From positions 7,445,001 through 7,509,000 of the forward strand of contig NC_056427.1 of NCBI RefSeq assembly GCF_905147365.1: a DNA stretch of 64,000 bases, written 5' to 3'. Below the pieces are notes generated by a model. That model did no database searches and had not been told where the DNA came from. It worked only from the letters and a program-made list of their open reading frames with translations. Shown here one piece after another: positions 40,580 through 50,563 of this stretch. This DNA is from Aricia agestis (lineage: Eukaryota > Arthropoda > Insecta > Lepidoptera > Lycaenidae). A program made the translations under genes and the position numbers. Within the stretch, counting starts at the first letter, position 1. Each line of letters begins with the position of its first letter.

Positions 40580-40846
40580 ATATTGTATTGAAAAAGTTAT
40601 GCATGTGTTATATACATTTAATTGTTTAGCATTCTTATTATCCTAAGATAGTTAATAAAACAACTGTTAATTTAATAAATATTTTAATGTAACTAATATT
40701 AAAAAAGGGGATACTTATGATAAAATATAGAGTTAATAATGCGCAGAGTGGACATAATTATAATTATAATAAATTTGTAGTTTATTAAATTTGTATTTTG
40801 TTTAAACAATTTATGCAGTTGTAAACTTCTATAAATTGAGGGGCTG

Positions 40847-41029
40847 TGTTGAGTATATTTACTTTGTCCACTTCATAATCTGTTCAATACTCTATGTTAG
40901 TCTATGTATGATTATTGCATCTATTATCTATGACAATATGTCAAAAACTTTACTCTGTAACTTTTGTGCTCTGCTAATAAAATGGTGCCCGTACTTTTGT
41001 GTTAATTATTTACCAAAAGAAATCTAATA
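40847..41029 (+). repeat. Copia element 3' LTR
   Basis: It reads the same as the 5' LTR in sequence and length. The preceding GAGGGGCTG is the polypurine tract. GTTTA follows it as the target duplication. Confidence 0.95.
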
Positions 41030-41053
41030 GTTTAAAGATATAAGATTTCTATA

Positions 41054-42519
41054 TCTATACTAATATTATAAAGAGGTAAACTTTGTTTGTTTGTTTGTTT
41101 GTTTAATTGTAATGAATAGGCTCAAAAACTACTGGACCGATTTTAAAAATTCTTTCACCATTCGAAAGCTACATTATTTACGAGTAACATAGGCTACTTT
41201 TTATTTTGGAAAATATAGGGTTCCGTAAGATATTTCAGTTTTTCGGAAACAACCAGAAAATTTACTAATTTGCGTACGCTGCCTAAACTATAAAAGATAG
41301 AACTATACAATGTTCTAAGTAAATGTAGATCTTATAAATATCTACAAAAATGTCCGCGACACACCATACCTATCTATGATAAGTGAGGCACAACAACCAT
41401 TTTTTTATTTAAAAATCTTGATTTTTATTGGACTACATATAAACGGATTTATTTTACTCATGCTAATAATCCTTATCAAAATAAATTATTTCATCACTAA
41501 GTACAGTTTGTGTAGAATATATTTTGTCTTTGAATTATTCAAATTGGACGTTTGGTTTAGAAGTTATGGCGAAATTAAAATATTGCGATGTACGCCCGTT
41601 TCGAAGTGGGCGCTAACAAAGCGGCGCCGCTATGCGCTGCGGGAAGGGTATCACTATACATCGCCCGCGTAATTTAGGTATGTCACGGAAAAACCGTACA
41701 TTTTTCCGCAAAAAAGAAACCTATGTCCTTTCACCTTTCAGGTCTATTCTTCATGTAAATAATGTACCAAGTATTGTACACATTGAAAAGGTCTACAGAA
41801 AACGCGATAGTATATACGTTTAAGGATATCCCACAATAACATTTTTTTGTCATTTACTTTTAACTTCAAATAATGGCTAATTTTCGAAGCGATTTTAACC
41901 AATACGGCAATAATCCTTATTCAGTTAAATACTTTTAATACAATTTTGATTATGGCCCTTTACAGTATTTTTTTTATGAAATAAGGGGGCAAACGAGCAA
42001 ACGGGTCACCTGATTGAAAGCAACCTCCGTCGCCCATGGACACTCGCAGCATCAGAAGAGCTGCAGGTGCGTTGCCGGCCTTCTAAGAGGGAATAGGGTA
42101 ATAGGGGAGGGAAAGTAAGGGAGTAGGGGTGGGTAGGGAAGGGAATAGGGTAGGGGATTGGGCCTCCGGTAAACTCACTCACTCGGCGAAACACAGCGCA
42201 AGCGCTGCTTCACGCCCGTTTTCTGTAAGAACGTGGTATTTCTCCGGTCCAGCCGGCCCATTCGTGCCGAAGTATGGCTCTCCCACGTATGAAAGCGTAT
42301 AAAGCATATTATGATTTAAATTTTAAATGAATATTTTCGAAGATTTAAAAATTGCGGGACGTAGCTTTTGCGGTAGTAGGTTCCGACCAATATGGGCCAC
42401 GGGTAGTAATGAATATATAAATTATTTATCAAAACTACTGAATCGATTTTAATCATTTTTTTAGTGACATAGGCTGTAATATATTTTATACCCGTGCGAA
42501 GCCGGGGCGGGTCGCTAGT
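41054..42519 (+). mobile_element. Helitron-type repeat with an inserted LINE tail
   Basis: It starts TCTATACTAATATTATAAAG followed by GTTTGTTTGTTTGTTTG and ends CCGGGGCGGGTCGCTAGT, including a GC-rich hairpin close to the end. Between them at 41970-42290 a LINE tail has inserted on the opposite strand. There is no coding region for Rep/helicase, so it is non-autonomous. Confidence 0.65.
41970..42290 (-). pseudogene. LINE 3' end, minus strand
   Basis: The minus strand reads GAGGGAATAGGGTAATAGG in complement, LLEGRQRTCSSSDAASVHG and CGGGTCACC... then a poly(A)-like end near 41970. It is the longest copy in the window of the GGCAACGCACC tail family and includes the AACCGGCGTG-type upstream part also seen at 8225-8358. 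Confidence 0.7.
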
Positions 42520-42790
42520 ATGTATATAAAATTCTCGTGTCACGGACCACGGTGTGCGGTTGAATTCCTCTGAAACGGCTCGACCGATTTTCGTTAGCGA
42601 GATCGGATAACATCCACTTTTTATATTGATAAGTGCATTTGTTAAATAAATAATAATATCTAAATTATTACAACTCGAGGACTGCAACGGGATAGCGATG
42701 GACTTTGCAATGATAACATTAACTTCAATAAAATAATAAAATGGGCGAAATACTTTATATGGCAAAACAACGTTTGCCGGTACAGCTAGT
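42520..42790 (+). mobile_element. Second Helitron-type repeat family
   Basis: It starts TGTATATAAAATTCTCGTGT, continues GGCTCGACCGATTTTCGTTA and ends GTTTGCCGGTACAGCTAGT. No inverted ends are present. It follows the previous Helitron-type element without a gap, suggesting insertion into its 3' junction. Confidence 0.6.
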
Positions 42791-42934
42791 TTCTTCGTGA
42801 TTCGTGTTCATTGACTTCGTGTTACTTAATAACGCCATCTACCGGTCGTTAAAACAATTAGTTGCCAACAAAATAGTATTATTATTCGCCAATAGATGTT
42901 AGGAAGAGTCATATTTTTCAGTTTATCGATTATC

Positions 42935-42948
42935 GATAAAACACGAAA

Positions 42949-43008
<60 letters not shown>

Positions 43009-43035
43009 AGAATTGCTCGTTTAAAGATATAAGAT
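42935..43035. repeat. A-run and (TA)n microsatellite with repeat end
   Basis: A stretch of about 21 A is followed by about 18 TA units, then ATACAAGAATTGCTCGTTTA and AAGATATAAGATTT. The last part is the uninterrupted form of the sequence into which the copia element inserted. Confidence 0.85.
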
Positions 43036-43046
43036 TTAGGCTTAGT

Positions 43047-43166
43047 GCGTTTGTGCACTACTACACGGAATTTTACCGTCCGGCGTTCATAACTTTCACG
43101 TTTGCCATATCAAAATGTAAGAAATCGGAACGCCGGACGGTAAAATTCCGTGTGGTGCACAAACGC
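43047..43166. mobile_element. MITE with 40-bp inverted repeats
   Basis: GCGTTTGTGCACTACTACAC and its inverted partner ending CACAAACGC enclose a short centre. The arms continue through ATTTTACCGTCCGGCGTTC. CTTAG occurs on both sides and may be a target duplication. Confidence 0.8.
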
Positions 43167-43609
43167 CCTTAGTCGAGTCTTTCCAATACCGTAATTGCCA
43201 TAAATTAGTTTTGTATATTGCATAGATATGTAGACAAAATGGAAAGAGTTGTTACCGGCGGTCATTGACCTAATAGCCTAGGAGCGATAATATGAAAAAT
43301 GCTCGCACCGTACCCACTGTACACTGTTCACAAAGAAAATTGAATTCTTATAAAGATACTGACTATATATTTTGAGTTCAAAGTTATTTACTACTTACTC
43401 AGATAAAACATAGTATGCATAATTGATATCGCTGTTAGAGCCCCACCAATTATCTAAAACTAAAGTCCACAGTCTGCGGCAAGTCTGCTGTAACTTGTAA
43501 GTAAACGGATTTATGAGTAAACCCATTTATAGGTTTATGAGTAAACCTATATTTGTAAAAGGGGTTATAAAGGACTTTCATTTTATTACTCCAACTTGGA
43601 AGTTGATAT

Positions 43610-43622
43610 CCGGACGCGTCCG
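43610..43622. promoter_or_regulatory. Conserved palindrome upstream of zinc-finger gene 3
   Basis: CCGGACGCGTCCG lies about 134 bp before the ATG. The identical 13 bases occur before gene 4 at 50486. The following region (TTAAAAAGAAGAAGATAT) is also similar between genes 3 and 4, so this is part of a shared 5' region. Confidence 0.55.
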
Positions 43623-43749
43623 ATGTGGCGAATTTTGTGGTTGTCGATCGTTAAAAAGAAGAAGATATATCAAATTTAAAAAATGGCTGCTTGTTTCTGT
43701 CATCTGTGTCGATTTGTGTATTTTCATTCGTTTAAAAAACATTTATAAA

Positions 43750-46700
43750 ATGTTAAAAAACACTTGTTGTTCTATATGTCTATCGTTAACTAAAAGAACT
43801 ATTAATATTTACAATACAGATCTACAGTATGTTTACGAGAACCTCGCAAACTTTAAGGTAAGAGCACATAACCATACTATGTATGTAAGTTTTTTACCAC
43901 CTTTATCCAAATTTGCTTCTAAATATCTTTAGTAAAAATATAACCCATGGGGTTATAAAAATAATATATATAAAAAGCCGATTCTAAAAAACAAAACTAT
44001 AAAATTGCAGAATGTAGCTAACAATATTATGTTTTGCTTACCATAGTCACAGAAAGATATTGTTTACTTTTAGTATGTTTATTTTTTGTTAACAGATTAG
44101 AGATATTGAATTCTGGATGTGCTACATCTGCCACTCCAGACTGCGACAATGTCACCAGCTAAAGCAGTTGGCTGTGCAGACACGAGGACTTGTCGATGAT
44201 CTATTCCATAATAAGGTAACTTCGTTAAAATTAACCTAAGAGATATAGTTATTATAACAAGAAATTAATTTCATCATATTAGCAAGACTAGAGTATTCAT
44301 TAAATACATATTTTATATATTTATTTTAGTTACTTATTATAAAAACAAGGATGAAAATAATTAAATAAATAATTTATTAATTAATTATAAACTCTTTGTT
44401 TTAATATTATATAAACAAGTCTTTTTTCCGCCTTTTGTGTTTATTCTTGTGTTTACCTGTAAATTTTCGGAATTTCTGAAATAAAAAATAAAAAAAACTG
44501 TTTTCACTTTGGCTTACTGTATCAAATATATTTCCATTGTACGTACCAAACGTAACACATGTTCTTCAAGTACGGCTGAGCCAGACTGATGTGGTGTAAG
44601 GCTTCCATATATATTATTAGATATTATTAATAACACTATAATATTATTTTCAGATTGACATCCAGTTTGGATCTATCAACCCATTGCTAGAGCTATCAGT
44701 TTCAAAGATAAATATAACATCAACAAATGATATTAAAGAGGAGTCAGATGAGGAGTTTCATATGGACAATGGTGGGTAATATTGTAAATTCAATAGTGTG
44801 TGATGTGTCTGTCTGTTACTGTTGATTCTTGCTTGGAAATAAATGAAACTTCTGAGAAAATGTAACAACTAACAACCATTGTGTGAACCATGTACAGAGG
44901 CGCTAGAGAAAAAAGAGCGTGCATTGACAATCAAATCGGCGGCAAATATGTATATTACGGACACAATTTATAATGGTACAGATTATAAATGTTGTGTTCT
45001 AATATCATAACCATTACCTCTTCACGCCTAATTGATTCTGATGTAATTTCGTATGCTGATGCTTTGTGTATCAGGAAAGGTTCCGAAAAATGTATGGTGG
45101 CCGACGTTCATCACAGAACTAGTTTCGTCGCAATGAAGTTTCGGGCGTCATCTAGTTTAATACAGGGTGCAATTAAACCTTCCTGCCAAATTTTGATATA
45201 TTAATCCTTGTTAAAAATAAAATACACATATTTTTTCTTTTATAGTCACTTAGTACTAAAAAACACTACAATTAATGGACACAACGCCCCGCTCATTCCC
45301 CCGCGCCGCGAGTGACCGTTCTGCAACGATTTTAAATGGAATAAAATATGTAATTAAAAAAAATAACACCCATTTTTTTTTGGTTAAATGGACTCTCCTA
45401 ATGCCTAAGCGCTGGAAAAAATTTGGCAGGAAGGTTTAATTGCACCCTGTATAAAGTTACATGTATGTTCTTTAATCTATGGGTTTTCTCTGCTCCATGT
45501 TATTAATTTCTTTTGGCTAATTTTAAGGAAGTGAAGAAGATGAAATTTTAGGCAACACTAATCATGAAGAAGAGGACAAAACTTACATAAAATCTGAAGA
45601 CGACAAATCGGTCCAGGAAATACCGAATGTAAATGTAAAAGCGGCGTTTCTAAAAACGAAAGATCATGAATTAAAAGTTGTGAAGATAAGTCAAGTAAAT
45701 GTCGAATATGCCTCTCCAAAGACAGCACTTAACTTACGAGAACTTTTGGATAGGAAAATACGGTCATTGGGTCAACAGAGCAAGAAAAAGGTAGAAATAA
45801 AACAAGAGATAAAAGATGAAACAGGAGATAAAGGTATGTACTATCTTCTTCTTTTTATACAGCTTCCCTTGAGGAATAGCCTATGTACTATCGGACAGAT
45901 GGGGGACCTACATAATTTGGTCGCGTTACGTCAAACCCAGCCGACAGATCACAATTAATATTGAATTGACATGATCCGACCAAATGACTGTCTGTCAATT
46001 GACTAGGAATCAATTTCCTCGATGGTACAAATTTACTTATCGAATTAGCTATGATGTTCTGAATAATTTAAATTTCAAATAATGTTTAAAAACCACAATC
46101 TGATCTTCAAAATCAAATCAAATCATTTATTTTTGCAATAATTGTTACATAAGATGTTACAAAAGATTTTTTTTTTTTTATTAAATAAGGGGGCAAACGA
46201 GCAAACGGGTCACCTGATGGTAAGCAACTACCGTCGCCCATGGACACTTGCAACATCAGAAGAGCTGCAGGTGCGTTGCCGGCCTTTAGATGTCAGTACT
46301 TATCTATTTAGCCGTACTAATTAGCCGTTAAGGCGTGCAAATAATAATAAGTCATAATATTTTATTAAACTTATTCTAAGAATTATTTTAATTTTATGCA
46401 CAGGTGTTTGTACTAAAACATTAATGATCCTTTATATATATAAACCTTCCGTGAAGACCAAAAATAGCCGAATTAAGCAACAGCTTACTTCGGCTATTTT
46501 TTCGGTTATTACACTTTAAAAGAATATTTAAACGAAAAAGAGACATAATCTGTACAAATAAATTAATTTTACATATTATATTGATAGTCTCGCTAAAACT
46601 CAAGAACACTTGAGTTTAAATATTCTTTTAAAGTGTAATAAAATTTACCTACTAATTAAGTGGTTCTTTAATTTATATTTAAATAGTTTTAATTCTTTTA

Positions 46701-47631
46701 TATTTTATATATTTGTCAAACATTTTTCGAAACTAATGTTTCAATTTTTTTATTTATTATCAACAGTATATTTTTTTATGTTTTTTAAGAACCAGACCAA
46801 ATCATCGAGATAGACAGCTCAAATAACTACGAGGAGCAAGAAAATGCAAGCGTAGTGCGGACCGACCGTCACATGCGGCCACTGACTTGTGAAATATGCC
46901 ACAAGAACTTTAAATATAATTACCAACTACGTGGTCATCTCAGGATTCATACGGGCGAGAAACCGTTCACGTGCAACATATGTTTAAAGAAATTCACAAC
47001 TAAGGCGAATTTGAAAAGCCATTACATGTTCAGTCACGCGGGCATGAAATATAGCTGCGATATTTGCTCGAAGGAAATCTCAAACGAGTACAATTTGAAG
47101 AGGCACAGATTACTTCACTCGGACGAGAAACCGTTTAGCTGTGACATATGTTCAAAGACTTTCTCTCTGTTGATACAATTGAACAAACATAAACAAATTC
47201 ATACGGGTGATAAACCTTTCACCTGTGACGTGTGTTCCAAGAAATTCTCACACCAGTCTCATTTGATCGGCCACAAACGAATACATACGGGCGAGAAACC
47301 GTTTAGCTGCGAATTCTGCTCACAAAAATTCGTCCACAATTCTAAACTTAAGAGGCACAGGAAAACTCACACAGGTGAGACACCGTACAGCTGTCAAATC
47401 TGCTCGAAAAGATTCACCAGCAAAGACAGTTATGATGATCATACGCTCATACATACGGGCGAGAAGAAATACGTGTGTCACATTTGCGGCAAGAAATTCG
47501 CATTGAAACGCTATTTGAGTATACACTTGCTAAGTCATACGGGCATCAAGAAATACACTTGTGACATTTGTTCAAAGCGGTTCACACAGAAAAGCAGTTT
47601 AAACACACACAAAAAAACTCATGAGTCATAA
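43750..47631 (+). CDS. ZAD C2H2 zinc-finger protein, gene 3 (9 fingers)
   Basis: Five exons: 43750-43857, 44096-44215, 44654-44771, 45528-45833, 46790-47631; in frame, 497 residues. ZAD Cys pairs are CCSIC (exon 1) and CYIC (exon 2, followed by HSRLRQCHQLKQLAVQ). Linker exons are acidic and carry two KQEIK/KEES-like motifs that could be SUMO sites. Nine C2H2 fingers run from about residue 250; finger 2 has a longer His spacing (HYMFSH). An in-frame upstream ATG at 43513 exists, but 43750 aligns with the starts of genes 1, 2 and 4. Introns hold a SINE end, a Helitron-type fragment, a mariner-type MITE and a LINE tail. AATAAA is at 47683. It is closest to gene 4. Confidence 0.88.
44516..44650 (+). 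mobile_element. SINE family 1, 3' part only
   Basis: AAATATATTTCCATTGTACG, then CTGAGCCAGACTGATGTGGTG and CTTCCATATATATTATTAG match the second half of the SINE at 55306-55570. The tRNA-like head is missing. The A/T tail runs into TTATTTTCAG, the acceptor of exon 3 of gene 3. Confidence 0.7.
44985..45158 (+). mobile_element. Helitron-type repeat fragment
   Basis: ATTACCTCTTCACGCCTAATTG and the end GGGCGTCATCTAGT are diagnostic of the Lep1-like family. A CTGTCTGTTACTG piece at about 44805 may be its left part. It lies in intron 3 of gene 3. Confidence 0.55.
45163..45449. mobile_element. MITE with TA duplication (Tc1/mariner-type)
   Basis: The ends CAGGGTGCAATTAAACCTTC and the inverted partner are about 34 bp long and flanked by TA on both sides. 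The 287-bp unit is non-coding. It lies in intron 3 of gene 3. Confidence 0.85.
46165..46285 (-). pseudogene. LINE 3' tail, minus strand
   Basis: A T-run followed by TTAAATAAGGGGGCAAACG, CGGGTCACCTGATGGTAAG and GCAGGTGCGTTGCCGGCCTT is the complement of the tail at 5340-5482. It is truncated after about 110 bp and lies in intron 4 of gene 3. Confidence 0.75.
46509..46638. repeat. 25-bp perfect inverted repeat in intron 4 of gene 3
   Basis: The segment 46509-46533 (TTACACTTTAAAAGAATATT...) is exactly complementary to 46614-46638, with about 80 bases between. It probably marks a small foldback element; a smaller AATAGCCGAA hairpin lies just upstream at about 46466-46501. Confidence 0.75.
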
Positions 47632-47769
47632 TAATAATAATGTATAGCCAAATTTAATGTATAGCCGTACTCAGACGCGTTTAATAAATATAATATTTAA
47701 CTTTAACTAAAAAAAAAATAGAATAAAATAAAAAATAAATAAAATATCTTTTTATTCAAAATGGGTATC

Positions 47770-48060
47770 ATGTTATTCATGGTACACTTTTTGATGGTCC
47801 TCGATGAAATTATTGACTTTATAATACGCTTTAGCACACAAACGTTCTTTTTTAAATTTGTTTAAAGGTAGATATTGAACATTTTCTGGGATTTTGGGAA
47901 TAGTGTGTCAAAAGTATGGAGTTTATGACAAAATCTTCGTTAAAATTATTAAGAAGTCATTGAATCTCTCTGGGTGCGGCCCTTATTCCTGTCTTATTCT
48001 TTGTTTCATAACAAGGCTGTGTTTCAAAATTTTTGAGAGGACCGTTGTTAATCGTAATAT
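47770..48060 (-). pseudogene. Possible LINE ORF2 C-terminal fragment
   Basis: The minus strand reads YLPLNKFKKERLCAKAYYKV then NNFIEDHQKVYHE and a stop, similar to the last residues of several LINE reverse transcriptases. Further upstream the frame is broken (MKQRIRQE then a stop). The clade is not known. Confidence 0.4.
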
Positions 48061-48141
48061 TTACAAGAAAATAATGGTTGTCTACCCTTGCTAACTTGTG
48101 CAATGATAGTTTTTTTTTATTAAAATTTTTTGACGAGGCTT

Positions 48142-48953
48142 ATGTCGGCTGTACACTCTCGCCGAGACACAGCTAGTAGGCCCGAGTGCGAAAGTGTAAA
48201 TGGGTGCGCTCGCCTCGTCTCGCCTGTCTCGAACCCTCGGTGTCGGTATTTTGCGCCCGAGACAAAGGGTCTCGCTAGGAAAGCGAGCGCATAAAGGAGT
48301 GAGCACACTGAGACGGGCCGTGCCGGGGCTCATCGCAATAATCCGCCTCCATACAATTTGTATGGAAGCGGAAATCCGCTGCGCCCCGACACAGTGTGCG
48401 ATACGCGCATCCGCTTCCATACAAATTGTATGGAGGCGGATTTTTGCGATGAGCCCCGGCACGGCCCGTCTCAGTGTGCTCACTCCTTTACTGTACACTC
48501 GCGTTTTTCACTACTAGTCGCGCCGCTTGACAGTGCAGAACAGAAAAATAGCAACAATAAACGCCATTATCAGTCATTATCTGTGAGAAATAAAATTAAA
48601 TATGATTAATGGTCTTTGGATTACCGTGATCGCTTTCGATGTATGGTGAATGGTGATCATCCTCGTTTCCATCTACGTTTTTACTATATTTTTTTTTTGT
48701 ATTTTAAATATGTAAATATTGTTATGTTAATGTGTAAATATTTGATAAATATAATAGCTCATAGCATAGCTCAGAGCTGCGGCATCTGCAAGAGAAGTGT
48801 TTTCGTCCATCTCATAAAGAAAAATATTGGTCCATCTTCTCTGAGTTCATAACTGCGATTGAACTAAGCGAGAATGTACATGATCGCACTCGGGCAAGGG
48901 GCTTTCGCACGAGACTCGCCCGAGAGCTCTCGGCGAGAGTGTACAGCCGACAT
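48142..48953. mobile_element. DNA element with 26-bp inverted ends, carrying an inner foldback
   Basis: The ends ATGTCGGCTGTACACTCTCG and its inverted partner (26 bp exact) bound an 812-bp unit. A GC-rich subterminal part (GCCCGAGTGCG) is partly repeated inverted at the right. A separate foldback has inserted at 48292-48490. There is no convincing coding region. Confidence 0.75.
48292..48490. mobile_element. Foldback MITE, arms about 85 bp
   Basis: TAAAGGAGTGAGCACACTG and its inverted partner extend into arms that pair through GGGCCGTGCCGGGGCTCATCG and CCATACAATTTGTATGG. The last is itself a palindrome, so the arms contain nested palindromes. The outermost TAA/TTA fits a 3-bp duplication of PIF/Harbinger type, but is also part of the palindrome. 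Confidence 0.8.
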
Positions 48954-49156
48954 TAAAAATGCACTTGGCATATCTATGCCAGCCTCATAGTATTATTCAA
49001 GATAAGTTTAAATTTAATACATTAAACTATAATGCGACCCTTCATTAACAATAGATAGAACCTGATTAAAGTACAGACAATTATAGATTAATTTTCTTTT
49101 TATATAATTATGTTACACTCAAAGACCGAAAACGCTCAGTGAGCGAAAAAATGGCT

Positions 49157-49420
49157 CACAACGCGTTGTGGTAATAGTGAAGCGGCCACGACGCGAAGTT
49201 CGCGTCGTGGCCGTTTTCACTAGGGCCACGACGCGAACTTCGCGTCGTGGCCGCTTCTGGTAATCACAGAAATACCACATAGCGAAATTCGTGTCATGGC
49301 TGACGTGCTATTCGACCACAACGCGTTGTGGTAATCGAGTAAAACCATGACGCGTTCTGAGCATTTAAAAACAGCCACGACGCGAATTCGTGTTGTGGCC
49401 CTAATGAAAACGGCCACGAC
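49157..49420. repeat. Cluster of CGACGCG-core palindromes
   Basis: Palindromes occur at 49157-49170 (CACAACGCGTTGTG), 49183-49213 and 49224-49252 (CCACGACGCGAA with its complement around one base), 49316-49331 (CCACAACGCGTTGTGG) and 49374-49400 (degenerate), with a final half site near 49414. Spacers are short and unrelated. I do not recognise the family; it could be the remains of one element with internal palindromes or a run of binding sites. Confidence 0.8.
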
Positions 49421-49439
49421 GCGTTCTGAAACCAGGCCG

Positions 49440-49600
49440 TGTTACGCAGGAGTAGTTTTATAGTGCCCAAGTGTGTGCGCAATATACAAGAACACTCTGG
49501 TTTCAATAAAACCAGGCCAGTTACGCAGGGGCAATTTTATAGTGCCCAAGTGTGTGCGCAATACACAAGAGGACGTTACGCAGGAGTAGTTTTATAGTGA
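49440..49600. repeat. Three copies of the SINE family 2 tail
   Basis: TTACGCAGGAGTAGTTTTATAG followed by TGCCCAAGTGTGTGCGCAAT occurs at about 49441, and again at about 49513 (GGGGCAATTTTATAG) and 49576 (partial). The same words end the SINE at 54848-55145. They are tandem remnants of that SINE's 3' region. Confidence 0.65.
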
Positions 49601-49657
49601 CTTGATTTCTTAGTTGTTTTAGTTTGGCATGTTCTGTGGCTGGATGGTTTTGTTTAC

Positions 49658-49718
49658 GGCCTATCCACATGTCCACAGTCCACGTTACGATGTCGTAACG
49701 TGGACTTATAGATAGGCC
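49658..49718. repeat. Inverted repeat, imperfect outer and perfect inner arms
   Basis: AGTCCACGTTACGA is exactly inverted around TG in the centre, and GGCCTATC/GATAGGCC forms the outer ends. It is a small foldback of about 60 bp. Confidence 0.75.
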
Positions 49719-49924
49719 CTTACTCTGGTTTTGGGTTACAGTTTGAGAATAGAATATTTTATAGCCATTATGTGATATACATCACAAGATGTGTGATACA
49801 CATCTTGTTCTACCGGCTACATGAATTGAGTACCTACCTATAGAATATTTATGAATTTCATGTATTATTTTTACATTTAAAATAAGAGAGATTATATAAA
49901 GTTATGCTAGAAAGTAAAGTTTTT

Positions 49925-50075
49925 CGTTTTTTTTCCCTCGCGTTTAAGAAAAGACCGTATTCGCTCTTAAAAGGCCGGTCGCCGGCGACGCACCTGCAGG
50001 CTGCGACTGTTCTGATGTTCACTTGCGAGTGCCTATGGTCGGCGTCTGGCGGTAGTTGCTTTCCATCAGGTAAAA
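49925..50075 (+). pseudogene. LINE 3' tail, degenerate
   Basis: FKKRPYSLLKGRS and GGCGGTAGTTGCTTTCCATCAGG match the tail family at 5225-5482, with small insertions. It has neither the poly(A) end nor upstream domains. Confidence 0.6.
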
Positions 50076-50485
50076 CACGTTTGCATACTAATAATTGTAC
50101 AAATTAATTGATTGCTTAACAAGCCTGGGAGAATGGATTCGTCAAATAATACTATTACAATAATATTTCAACGAATATGGCACAGCACTAGTCTATTCGC
50201 AGTGATTGCCACGGTACTATACTCAAGTGCCTGGTTTTGTAGTGGTTTTTAATATAGAAATTTGAAAAATTATGACAAGTTGTTGACCTATATGTCAATA
50301 ACCACTGCTGCCTCGATTTGCCAGGTTCTCTAAATTTAATTCTATGTGTAACAAATATGAAACTTCTTTGCTACATCAAGTAATTTGGGATCACGGTCGA
50401 GTATGAAGGGGATCCTGTATTGTGATTTGTGCAAATGGTAAAGAGATCCTTCGTTCAAGCTGCAAAATCATGTTGTGTGCTGAAG

Positions 50486-50498
50486 CCGGACGCGTCCG
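50486..50498. promoter_or_regulatory. Conserved palindrome upstream of zinc-finger gene 4
   Basis: CCGGACGCGTCCG is identical to that before gene 3. Its distance to the gene 4 ATG is 1259 bp, but 1111 bp of that is an inserted element (50564-51674). Without it the spacing is about 148 bp, matching genes 2 and 3. Confidence 0.55.
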
Positions 50499-50563
50499 TG
50501 TCGGCAAGTCTGTAGCAATCGAACATTAAAAAGAAGAGGAAGAAGATACCTCAAAAAATTTAA

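Larger units (their letters stand above)
36340..41029 (+). mobile_element. Ty1/copia LTR retrotransposon, young and nearly complete
   Basis: A 4690-bp element with two 183-bp LTRs that read the same and a 5-bp duplication GTTTA (36335-36339 and 41030-41034). The site is inside an ATACAAGAATTGCTCG...AAGATATAAGATT repeat whose uninterrupted form lies at about 43005-43035. Gene order gag, protease, integrase, reverse transcriptase, RNase H defines copia. No envelope gene is present. Confidence 0.95.

Noticed and set aside
43513..43749. In-frame upstream ATG extending zinc-finger gene 3
   Set aside because: The extension has no counterpart in genes 1, 2 and 4, whose ZAD starts align at 43750.
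48091..48517. Overlapping frames on both strands of about 100-135 codons
   Set aside because: They are produced by the symmetry of the foldback at 48292-48490.
49157..49420. CRISPR-like array
   Set aside because: The repeats vary in length and are palindromes with irregular spacers, in a eukaryotic genome with no cas genes.
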